This document shows, piece by piece, positions 20,713 through 30,678 of a stretch of DNA of 64,000 nt. The stretch is taken from contig JARKIP010000005.1 in the NCBI GenBank assembly GCA_029990175.1, positions 31,381,501 to 31,445,500 on the forward strand, given 5' to 3'. Positions within the stretch are counted from its first letter, which is position 1, and every line of letters starts with the position of its first letter. Under the pieces are notes generated by a model. The model made no database searches and was not told where the DNA came from. It saw only the letters and a program-made list of their open reading frames with translations. Source of the stretch: Petunia secreta (taxonomy: Eukaryota; Streptophyta; Magnoliopsida; Solanales; Solanaceae). Both the position numbers and the translations under genes were made by a program.

Positions 20713-21519
20713 TGGTGCAATGCAAACCCGAAGGAATTGCTTAGCACAATCGCGGAAGATAAACAACAAAAGATAAAGATAGAAGCAAGATAAAACTTGC
20801 TTCTTTTGAAAGAACAGTGAGGAACCTGTCTCAAAGCTCGATCAAAAGGGACACAAGAATCACCTAAACTATGCAACAATCCTCAAGAGAACATTGCCTC
20901 TTGCAAACTGAATGATCAAAGAGGAATGTTCAATCGGATTAACCGAAAGCCACAAGTCCATAAAAGCCCTCACAGGGGGTTGCTCACGACGGAGACAAGA
21001 AATGTGCTCGGCACTTTCATTAATTCATCAATGTTCAAAAACTAGGTGCTTACAATGAAAGGAAATAAGGTTTATATAGGAAATACTAAGGGTAAACTAG
21101 TAAAAGGGTCACAGGCGACCAATAGAAATAAGCCACGTAGGGCTGAGTTAAAGATGTGTTGGGTGGTCTTTGACTTCGGTGAGCCTTGGCTTCGGTTCTC
21201 GATTGCCTGCTCGAACACACTTGTCCTCGGGCGCGTGACTTAGCTTCGAACACTTGTTGTTGTGTTCGGCTCTGTGCTGCCCGGCGCCAAGAACTGCTGT
21301 TCGGTAACCTTGTCCTCGGGCTCAAATTTGAAGATGAAGCCCTTGGTTCCAACATTTTGCAATTCTCCTCCCGAACACATGCTTCCTCCCGAAATAGCCA
21401 ACTGGATGTGCATGTCATGGAGCAGCTTGGCTTGGCTTCGAGTGATTGGCCTCCTCGATTGATCAGTCACTGCCTTCGGTTGAAGTCTCCTCGGTTGATC
21501 AGCACTTTGGGCTGCATCA
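20713..21519 (-). repeat. Element C middle LTR
   Basis: 807 bp, homologous to 13851-14657 throughout. It serves as 5' LTR of the main element C and as 3' LTR of the fragment to its right. Confidence 0.92.
21071..21079 (-). promoter_or_regulatory. TATA box in element C middle LTR
   Basis: CTATATAAA on the minus strand, the likely promoter for element C RNA. Confidence 0.6.
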
Positions 21520-22178
21520 TCCTCCCCTTCTTGAGAGGATTTCGTCCTCGAAATCGATTCATCCTCTGCCTCCGATATTTGGCCTACAACACAAGGAGTC
21601 AAATCAGCAACATTGAAGGTGTTAGACACATTATACTCACCTAGGAGGTCGATGACATAAGCATTGTTGTTTATTTTGCTCAGCACTTCAAATGGACCAT
21701 CCCCTCGAGGAGCCAACTTTCCTTTCCTTTGGTTCGGGAAGCGTTCTTTTCGGAAGTGAACCCAAACCTAATCTCCCTTCTTTAATTCCAGCTTTTTTCG
21801 CCCCTTGTTTTTCTTCAAGGCAACCTTTGTATAGGCTTCCTCGAGGTTCTTCTTCGCCTTGGCATGCAACTCGAGCAGAGCTTTGGCTCGGTGAGTACCT
21901 TCAAAATCAATAACAACATCTCGAGGCATTGGGGTTAGGTCAAGTGGAATTAAAGGGTTAAATCCATACACACACTCAAACGGGGTCATGTTAATCATTC
22001 GATGCACCGTTCGATTGTATGCAAACTCCATCATGGGCAAACGATCAGCCCAGTTTCCGACATTTTGCAATTCTCCTCCCGAACACATGCTTCCTCCCGA
22101 CATAGCCAACTGGATGTGCATGTCATGGAGCAGATTGGCTTGGCTTCGAGTGATTGGCCTCCTCGATTGATCAGTCAC
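21240..22178 (-). pseudogene. Element C2 remnant: LTR-encoded tail joined to integrase C-terminus
   Basis: From the right, the minus strand first reads the LTR-encoded C-terminal segment (ITRSQANLLHDMHIQLAM), then jumps near 22060 directly into the integrase C-terminal half (RLPMMEFAYNRTVH onward). It continues through the GPF region and polypurine tract into the middle LTR and its normal end at 21240. A stop replaces a Trp codon near 21768 (GDW in relatives). The join is a deletion product and not a designed fusion. Gag, protease, reverse transcriptase, RNase H and half of integrase are missing. Confidence 0.85.
21520..21532 (-). other. Polypurine tract of the C2 remnant
   Basis: AAGAAGGGGAGGA on the minus strand directly right of the middle LTR. 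It shows that the sequence to the right is the 3' internal end of another copy. Confidence 0.88.
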
Positions 22179-22227
22179 TACCTTCGGTTGAAGTCTCCTC
22201 GGTTGATCAGCACTTTGGGCTGCATCA
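22061..22227 (-). repeat. Partial LTR of the C2 remnant
   Basis: About 167 bp matching the right-hand (5' in element sense) end of the C LTRs and ending GGGCTGCATCA. It is cut at 22060/22061, where a TTCC-AC similarity shared by LTR and integrase sequence may have aided the deletion. Confidence 0.88.
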
Positions 22228-22232
22228 ACTAG
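22228..22232. repeat. Target site duplication of element C, right copy (ACTAG)
   Basis: Matches 13846-13850 directly at the outer LTR end. Confidence 0.85.
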
Positions 22233-25200
22233 CCACGTCAGTCTTAAAATATGACGACGAGCCTCGTCAAGCTTAGAATATGACGAGAAGCAACATCGGG
22301 CATAAAATATGATGACGAGCCTCGTTAAGGTTAGACTATTGCGACTAGCCTCTTCAGGCTTAAAATTTGATGACGACTGGCCAAGTCAGGCGTAAAATCT
22401 GATGACGACTAGCCAAGTCAGGCTTAAAATATGACGACTAGCCACGTCAGGCTTAAAATATGACGACTAGCCTTACTAGGATTAAAATATGACGACTAGT
22501 CTCGTCGCGTTTAAAATACGACGACTAGCCACGTCAGGCTTAAAATATGACAACTAGCCATGTCAGGCGTAAAATATGACGACGAGCCACGTTAGACTTA
22601 AAATATAACGACTAGCCACGTTAGGGTTAGAATATGATGAGTGGCCACGTCAAGCTTAAAATATGACGACGAGCCTCGTTAAGCTTAGAATATGACGACT
22701 AGCCTCGTCAGGCTTAAAATATGATGACGACTAGCTACACCAAGCTACAACAATGACGACTAGCAACGTTTGGCTTAAAATATGACGACTATCCTCGTTA
22801 AGCTTAGATATGACGACTAGCCTCGTCAGGCTTAAAATATGATTACGACTAGCCAAGTCAGGCTTAAAATATGAAGACTAGCCTCGTCGGGCTTAAAATA
22901 TGACGACTAGTTACACCAATCTTAGAGTATGACGACTAGCTTCGTCAGGCTTAAAATATGACGACGACTAGCCAAGTCAGGCTTAAAATATGACAACTAG
23001 CCTCGTCAGACTTATAATATGACGACTAGCCTCGTCCAGCTTAAAATATGACGACTAGCCACGTCAGGCTTAAAATATGACGACTAGCCTTGTTAGGCTT
23101 AAAATATGACGACTAGTCTCGTCACGCTTAAAATACGACGACTAGCCAAATATGACGGCTAGCCATGTCAGGCTTAAAATATGATGACTAGCCTCGTCAA
23201 ACTTAAAATATGACGACAAGCCACATCAGGCTTAAAATATGACGACAAGCCTCGTCAGGCTTAAAATATGACGACAAGCCACATCAGACTTAAAATATGA
23301 CGATGAGCCTTTTTCAGGCTTAGAATATGACGAGTAGCCACGTCAGGCTTAAAATATGACGACGAGCCTCGTTAAGCTTAGAATATGACGACTAGCCTCT
23401 TCAAACTTAAAATATGATGACGACTAGCCAAGTCGGGCTTAAAATATGACGACTAGCCTCGCCAGGCTTAAAATATGACGACTAGCTACACCAAGCTTAA
23501 AATATGACGACTAGCAATGTCAGTCTTAAAATATGACGACGAGCCTCGTTAGGCTTAGAATATAATGACTATATTCATCAGGCTTAAAATATGATGACAA
23601 CTAGCCAAGTCAGGCTTAAAATATGACGACTAGCCTCGTCAGGCTTAAAATATGACGACAAGCCTCGTCATGCTTTAAATATGACAACTAACGACGTCGG
23701 GCTTAAAATATGACAACTAGCCACGTCAGTCTTAAAATATGACGACGAGCCTGGTGAGGCTTGAATATGACGAGTAGCCACGTCGGGCACAAAGTATGAT
23801 TAGGAGCCTCGTTAAGCTTAGACTATTGCGACTAGCCTCGTTAAGCTTAAATTATGATGACGACTAGCCAAGTCGGACTTAAAATATGATGACTAGCCTC
23901 ATCAGCCTTAAAATATGACGACTAGCCACGTCTGGCATAAAATATGATGACTAGCCACGTCAGGCTTAAAATATGACGACTAGCCTCATCAAACTTAAAA
24001 TATGACGACAAGCCACATAAGTCTTAAAATATGACGACAAGCCACATCAAGCTTAAAATATGACGACGAGCCTTGTCAGGCTTAGAATATGACGAGTAGC
24101 CACGTCAGGCTTAAAATATGACGACGAGCCTCATTAAGCTTAGAATGTGACGACTAGCATCGTCAAATTTAAAATATGATGACGACTAGCCAAGTCAGGC
24201 TTAAAATATGCCGACTAGCCTCGTCAGGCTTAAAATATGACGACTAGCTACACCAACCTTAAAATATGATGACTAGCAATGTCAGGCTTAAAATATGACG
24301 ACGAGCCTCGTTAGGCTCAGAATATAATGACTATATTCATTAAGCTTAACATATGATGACAACTAGCCAAGTCAGGCTTAAAATATGACAACTAGCCTCG
24401 TCAGGCTTAAAATATGACAACAAGCCTCGTCATGCTTAAAATATGACAACTAACGACGTCGGGCTTAAAATATGAGGACTAGCCACGTCAGCCTTAAAAT
24501 ATGACGACGAGCCTCGTCAGGCTTAGAATATGACGAGTAGCCACATCGGGCATAAAATATGATGAGGAGCCTCGTTAAGGTTAGACTATTGCGACTAGCC
24601 TCGTCAGGCTTAAAATATGATGGCAACTAGCCAAGTCAGGCTTAAAATATGATGACGACTAGCCAAGTCGTGCTTAAAATATGACGACTAGCCTCGCCAG
24701 GCTTAAAATATGACGACTAGCTACACCAAGCTTAAAATATGACGACTAGCAATGTCAGGCTTAAAATATGACGACGAGCCTCGTTAGGCTTAGAATATAA
24801 TGACTATATTCATCAGGCTTAAAATATGATGACAACTAGCCAAGTCAGGCTTAAAATATGACGACTAGCCTCGTCAGGCTTAAAATATGACGACAAGCCT
24901 CGTCATGCTTAAAATATGACAACTAACGACGTCAGGCTTAAAATATGACGACTAGCCACGTCAGTCTTAAAATATGACGACGAGCCTGGTCAGGTTTGAA
25001 TATGACTAATAGCCACGTCGGGCATAAAATATGATGAGGAGCCTCGTTAAGCTTAGACTATTGCGACTAGCCTCGTCAGGCTTAAATTATGATGACGACT
25101 AGCCAAGTCGGGCTTAAAATATGATGAGTAGCCTCGTCAGCCTTAAAATATGACGACTACCCACGTCTGGTTTAAAATATGATGACTAGCCACGTCAGGC

Positions 25201-28200
25201 TTAAAATATGACGACTAGCCTTGTTAGGCTTAAAATATGACGACTAGTCTCGTCACACTTAAAATACGACGACTAGCCACGTCAGGCTTAAAATATGACG
25301 ACTAGCCATGTCAGGCTTAAAATATGACGACTAGCCTCGTCAAACTTAAAATATGTCGACTTGCCACATCAGGCTTAAAATCTGACGACAAGCCTCGTCA
25401 AGCTTAAAATATAACGACAAGTCACATCAGGCTTAAAATACGACAACTAGCCACATTAGACTTAAAATATGACGACTAACCACGTTAGGCTTAAAATATG
25501 ACGACGAGCCTTGCAGGCTTAGAATATGACGAGTAGCCACGTCAGGCTTAAAATATCATGACGAGCCTCGTTTAGCTTAGATTATGACGACTAGCCAAGT
25601 CAGGTTTAAAATATGACGACTGCCTCGTCAGGCTTAAAATATGACGACAAGCCTCGTCAGGCTTAAAATATGACAACTTACGATGTCAGGCTTAAAATAT
25701 GACGGCTAGCCACGTAAGTCTTAAAATATGACGACGAGCCTCGTCAGGCTTAGAATATGACGAGTAGCCACGTCTGGCGTATAATATAATGAGGAGCCTC
25801 GTTAAGCTTAGACTATGACGAGTAGCTTCGTCAAGCTTAAAATATGATGACGACTAGCCAAGTTAGGCTAAAAATATGACGACTAGCCTCGTCAGCCTTA
25901 AAATATGACGACTAGCCACATCAAGCTTAAAATATGACGACTATCCATGCCATGCTTAAAAAATGACGACTAGCCTCGTTAGACTTAAAATATGACGACT
26001 AGCAACGTCAGGCTTAAAATATGTCGACTAGCAACGTCAGGCTTAAAATATGTCGACTAGCCTGTCAGGCTTAAATGACTAGCCTCGTCAGGCTTAAAAT
26101 ATGACGACAAGCCTCATCAGGCTTAAAATATGACGACTAGCCTCGTTAAGCTTAGAATATGACGACTAGCCTCGTAAGGCTTAAAATATGATTACGACTA
26201 GCTAAGTCAGGTTTAAAATATGACGACTAGCCTCGTCAGGCTTAAAATATGACGACTAGCCTCGTCACACTTATAATATGACGACTAGCCTCGTCCAGCT
26301 TAAAATATGACGACTAGGCACGTCAAGCTTAAAATATGACGACTAGCCTCGTCATGCTTAAAATATGACAACTAACGACGTCGGGCTTAAAATATGACGA
26401 CTAGCCTCGTCAGGCTTAAAATATGACAACAAGCCTCATCAGGCTTAAAATATGACGACGAGCCTCGTTAGGCTTAGAATATAATGACTATATTCATCAG
26501 GCTTAAAATATGATGACAACTAGCCAAGTCAGGTTTAAAATATGACGACTAGCCTCGTCAGGCTTAAAATATGACGACAAGCCTCGTCATGCTTAAAATA
26601 TGACAACTAACGACGTCGGGCTTAAAATATGACGAATAGCCACGTCAGTCTTAAAATATGACGACGAGCCTGGTCAGACTTGAATATGGCGAGTAGCCAC
26701 GTCGGGCATAAAATATGATGAGGAGCCTCGTTAAGCTTAAACTATTGCGACTAGCCTCGTCAAGCTTAAATTATGATGACGACTAGCCAAGTCGGGCTTA
26801 AAATATGATGACTAGCCTCGTCAGCCTTAAAATATGACGACTAGCCACGTCTGGCATAAAATATGATGACTAGCCACGTCAGGCTTAAAATATGACGACT
26901 AGCCTCATCAAACTTAAAATATGACGACAAGCCACATAAGGCTTAAAATATGACGACAAGCCACATCAAGCTTAAAATATGATGACGAGCCTTGTCAGGC
27001 TTAGAATATGACGAGTAGCCACGTCAGGCTTAAAATATGACGACGAGCCTCGTTAAGCTTAGAATATGACGACTAGCCTCGTCAAATTTAAAATATGATG
27101 ACGACTATCCAAGTCAGGCTTAAAATATGCCGACTAGCCTCGTCAGGCTTAAAATATGACGACTAGCTACACCAAGCTTAAAATATGATGACTAGCAATG
27201 TCAGGCTTAAAATATGACGACGAGCCTCGTTAGGCTTAGAATATAATGACTATATTCATTAACTTAACATATGATGACAACTAGCCAAGTCAGGCTTAAA
27301 ATATGACAACTAGCCTCGTCAGGCTTAAAATATGACAACAAGCCTCGTCATGCTTAAAATATGACAACTAACGACGTCGGGCTTAAAATATGAGGACTAG
27401 CCACGTCAGCCTTAAAATATGACGACGAGCCTCGTCAGGCCTAGAATATGACGAGTAGCCACATCGGGTATAAAATATGATGAGGAGCCTCGTTAAGGTT
27501 AGGCTATTGCGACTAGCCTCGTCAGGCTTAAAATATGATGGCAACTAACCAAGTCAGGCTTAAAATATGATGACGACTAGCCAAGTCGGGCTTAAAATAT
27601 GACGACTAGCCTCGTCAAGCTTAAAATATGACGACTAGCTACACCAAGCTTAAAATATGACGACTAGCAATGTCAGTCTTAAAATATGACGACGAGCCTC
27701 GTTAGGCTTAGAATATAATGACTATAGTCATCAAGCTTAAAATATGATGTCAACTAGCCAAGTCAGGCTTAAAATATGACGACTAGCCTCGTCAGGTTTA
27801 AAATATGACGACAAGCCTCGTCATGCTTAAAATATGACAACTAACGACGTCATGCTTAAAATATGACGACTAGCCACGTCAGTCTTAAAATATGACGACG
27901 AGCCTGGTCAGGCTTGAATAAGACGAATAGCCACGTCGGGCATAAAATATGATGAGGAGCCTCGTTAAGCTTAGACTATTGCGACTAGCCTCGTCAGCCT
28001 TAAATTATGATGACGACTAGCCAAGTCGGGCTTAAAATATGATGAGTAGCCTCGTCAGCCTTAAAATATGACGACTAGCCACGTCTGGCTTAAAATATGA
28101 TGACTAGCCACGTCAGGCTTAAAATATGACGACTAGCCTTGTTAGGCTTAAAATATGATGACTAATCTCGTCACGCTTAAAATACGACGACTAGCCACGT

Positions 28201-28838
28201 CAGGCTTAAAATATGACGACTTGCCATGTCAGGCTTAAAATATGATGACTAGCCTCGTCAAACTTAAAATATGTCGACTTGCCACATCAGGCTTAAAATC
28301 TGACGACAAGCCTCGTCAAGCTTAAAATATAACGACAACTCACATCAGGCTTAAAATATGACAACTAGCGACATTAGACTTAAAATATGACGACTAACCA
28401 CGTTAGGCTTAAAATATGACGACGAGCCTTGCAGGCTTAGAATATGACGAGTAGCCACGTCAAGCTTAAAATATCATGACGAGCCTCGTTTAGCTTAGAT
28501 TATGACGACTAGCCAAGTCAGGTTTAAAATATGACGACTGCCTCGTCAGGCTTAAAATATGACGACAAGCCTCGTCAGGCTTAAAATATGACAACTTACG
28601 ATGTCAGGCTTAAAATATGACGGCTAGCCACGTCAGTCTTAAAATATGACGACGAGCCTCGTCGGGCTTAGAATATGACGAGTAGCCACGTCTGGCGTAT
28701 AATATAATGAGGGGCCTCGTTAAGCTTAGACTATGGCGACTAGCCTCGTCAAGCTTAAAATATGATGACGACTAGCCAAGTTAGGCTAAAAATATGACGA
28801 ATAGCCTCGTCAGCCTTAAAATATGACGACTAGCCACA
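22228..28838. repeat. Satellite block 2, with ~2.92 kb higher-order period
   Basis: The same ~29-32 bp units run in one orientation. The marker variant TGACTATATTCAT(C/T) falls near 23566, 24328, 24800, 26485 and 27247, with a variant near 27717. The spacings are 762, 472, 1685, 762 and 470, so a ~2,918-bp block is present twice or nearly so. There are no ORFs, RNA genes or insertions. Confidence 0.95.
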
Positions 28839-29044
28839 TGATAAGATCCAAATTGGAGCCAAAGCGCCAACTATCAAGAGCCAAGCATGAGGAGAGCACA
28901 AAGGATACAAGGCAAGGGCACCGGAGGAGGGTTCGAGAGCGATTTGGAGTCATGGACTTGAGCGCCAATGAGGGAGGACCGGCTACGGACCAAGGAGGAA
29001 CACTTAGAGTCCATTTTGAGCCGTTTCCAAGTCTCCCAGGAAGG

Positions 29045-29189
29045 AGGCGGACCGCCCATTGGACTAGGCGGACCGCCTAGTTGACTACACCTCTCAGGAT
29101 CTCTGGCCGCCTACTGCAGAGGCGGACCGCCCATTTTTCCAGGCTGGGCGCCTACTCTGGGCGCCTACTATTCAGGCGGGGCGCCTAGT
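29045..29189. repeat. GGCGGACCGCC motif cluster in element E LTR
   Basis: Three GGCGGACCGCC words are followed by GGCGCC words (AGGCGGGGCGCCTAG). The cluster is upstream of the TATA box, as in A and B, and is repeated in the right copy at 33905-34049. Confidence 0.82.
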
Positions 29190-29316
29190 GTGCTGAAGGC
29201 CTATCCGGGTTTCCTACTTATTTTGAGTGTAATTCCAACTATAGCCCTAAGTTACATGTATTGTTTTGACTAGACTTAGGGGCTATTTAGACATTTTATT
29301 TAGAAGTGTGGTGAAC

Positions 29317-29325
29317 CTATAAATA
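29317..29325 (+). promoter_or_regulatory. TATA box in element E 5' LTR
   Basis: CTATAAATA on the plus strand, about 480 bp into the LTR, matching the position in A. Confidence 0.65.
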
Positions 29326-29634
29326 CCACACTTAGTCATTTATTTGAATTAGCTAGTTTTGAAGATAGAATTGAGAGATAGAATAGGCTAGGCCTTTCTT
29401 GTTGAAGCGTTGACTTCATGTATCTCTTACGTTGAATCCATGGTGGATCACCGCTAGTGTGAGTCCCGTTTAATGGTTCAAGTCTCTTCTCCCTTTTGAA
29501 TCAATCTATGTGTTTAGTTTGATTCGTTCTTTCTTCTATTTCTATTCTCCCCAATCCCTTACTTTCTTGTTATCTTGTGATTGTTGCTTCCGCATCCTTG
29601 TTATTTTGCTTCCGCGTATTTGGGTCTTATCGTT

Positions 29635-29646
29635 TGGTATCAGAGC
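29635..29646 (+). other. Primer-binding site of element E (initiator tRNA-Met)
   Basis: TGGTATCAGAGC two bases after the LTR end, the same as A, B and D. Confidence 0.93.
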
Positions 29647-30122
29647 AAGGCTCGGGTTTCGTTCTTACGAATCCATGTTCCTTGTTCATCCTATCTTTAC
29701 TTTATTGTTATTGTTCTTGTTCTTGAAGAAAAGAAGAAAAACAAAAAAATTGAAAAAAAAGTGAAAATTACAAAAAAATTCTTATTGTTGATTGGATTTG
29801 ATGATTCCTTTGGTGTTTGATATCGGGGATTGATCTATGATGATTACCCGTTGATTTGGTACCCTTATTATATGATTTGGTGTTGAGAATCAAAAGTTGA
29901 AAAAAATCAAAAACCCCAAAATTGAAAAAAACCTTGAATTTGATTGAAATTTCTTGATTTGGATTCTTCATGGATTGGGTGTTGTTATAAATCATTGGGG
30001 ATTGATTGGAGTAGTTGAAAACACCATTGGGTACCTTCGGATTGGAAAAAAACACCTTGGAACATCGAAATTTGGGTGCAAAAGGGCCAAAAACCCGTTT
30101 TCGGACTGTGCTGAAAGCACCA

Positions 30123-30222
30123 GTAGGCGGGGCGCCCAAAATAGTAGGTGGTCCGCCTATTTTTTGGTTACTCTCTGTATTTTGAGTAGGCGGGGCGCCC
30201 ACCCTAAGTAGGCGGACCGCCC
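30123..30222. repeat. GGCGGGGCGCC / GGCGGACCGCC motifs in element E leader
   Basis: Two GGCGGGGCGCCC words, one GGTGGTCCGCC and one GGCGGACCGCC. They are the same two motif types as in this element's LTR. Confidence 0.78.
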
Positions 30223-30430
30223 ACTCCTGGGAGGCCTCCGTTTGGCTTCGTTTCGTGTCTTTTTGTGTTCCGTTTGCTTCCGTACCTCTTGGTTAGTGTT
30301 TCTAGGGTATTAGGCCTACTTTATTAACACTAATCTTTGATTCCTTATGGTGTTGTGTGTCTTGAAGTCTTTACTTAAAGTCGTAGAATTTGCTTGCTTC
30401 AAGTGCGCACTAAACTAGCTTCCGTTCATT

Positions 30431-30451
30431 GAGTCGCATTAACTCCATTCC
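30431..30451 (+). promoter_or_regulatory. Partial match to conserved leader block (element E)
   Basis: GAGTCGCATTAACTCCATTC resembles the reverse complement of the block in A, B and D (GAGTCCCATTAACTCCACTC). It lies about 230 bp before the start codon. Confidence 0.35.
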
Positions 30452-30678
30452 GAACCGTTACTTGGGTACATTAGTTGATTAATCTTGCCATTGTGATTAC
30501 TAAGAGACAAGAAGGTCTTGAGAGGAAAAAGGCTTGAGTGGTGAGAACAATAGAGTGAGGTCATAAAAGCCAACGACCTTGAGTGTATACACGAGTGGAA
30601 AGAAAATTGAGTGACATCTCTTGAGTGATACACGTGAGGGAGTGAACTTGTGAGGTCCTTAACTCTTTGGTTACAACT

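Larger units (their letters stand above)
13851..22227 (-). mobile_element. Element C: decayed CRM-like retrotransposon in a three-LTR compound
   Basis: On the minus strand from the right, the order is: an LTR fragment (22227-22061), a piece of integrase (22060-21533), a polypurine tract, a full LTR (20713-21519), a primer site and leader, a broken gag-pol, a polypurine tract and a full LTR (13851-14657). The whole is flanked by ACTAG duplications. The two full LTRs are both 807 bp and differ at about ten positions, so C is older than A. The layout fits unequal recombination between LTRs of related copies followed by a deletion, rather than three separate insertions. Confidence 0.88.
28839..29632 (+). 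repeat. Element E 5' LTR
   Basis: 794 bp from TGATAAGATCC to GTCTTATCG, next to the primer site. The last base is G in both copies where A is expected. The TATA box is at 29317-29325 and the GC-motif cluster at 29045-29189. Confidence 0.88.
29647..30678 (+). other. Element E 5' leader
   Basis: About 1 kb, AT-rich with A runs, a GC-motif cluster at 30123-30222 and a short match to the conserved leader block at 30431-30451. Its first ~266 bp recur at 34507-34772. Confidence 0.75.

Noticed and set aside
13851..22227. Reading element C as two separate insertions side by side
   Set aside because: The middle LTR is shared, there is no target duplication between the parts, and ACTAG flanks only the outer ends.
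22228..28838. Possible CRISPR array, given short regular repeats
   Set aside because: There are no unique spacers of constant length between identical repeats; the whole unit is repetitive and diverged, and the setting is a plant genome with no cas genes.
29635..29646. Possible tRNA gene fragment (TGGTATCAGAGC)
   Set aside because: Only the 12-nt primer-binding complement is present next to an LTR, with no cloverleaf sequence.
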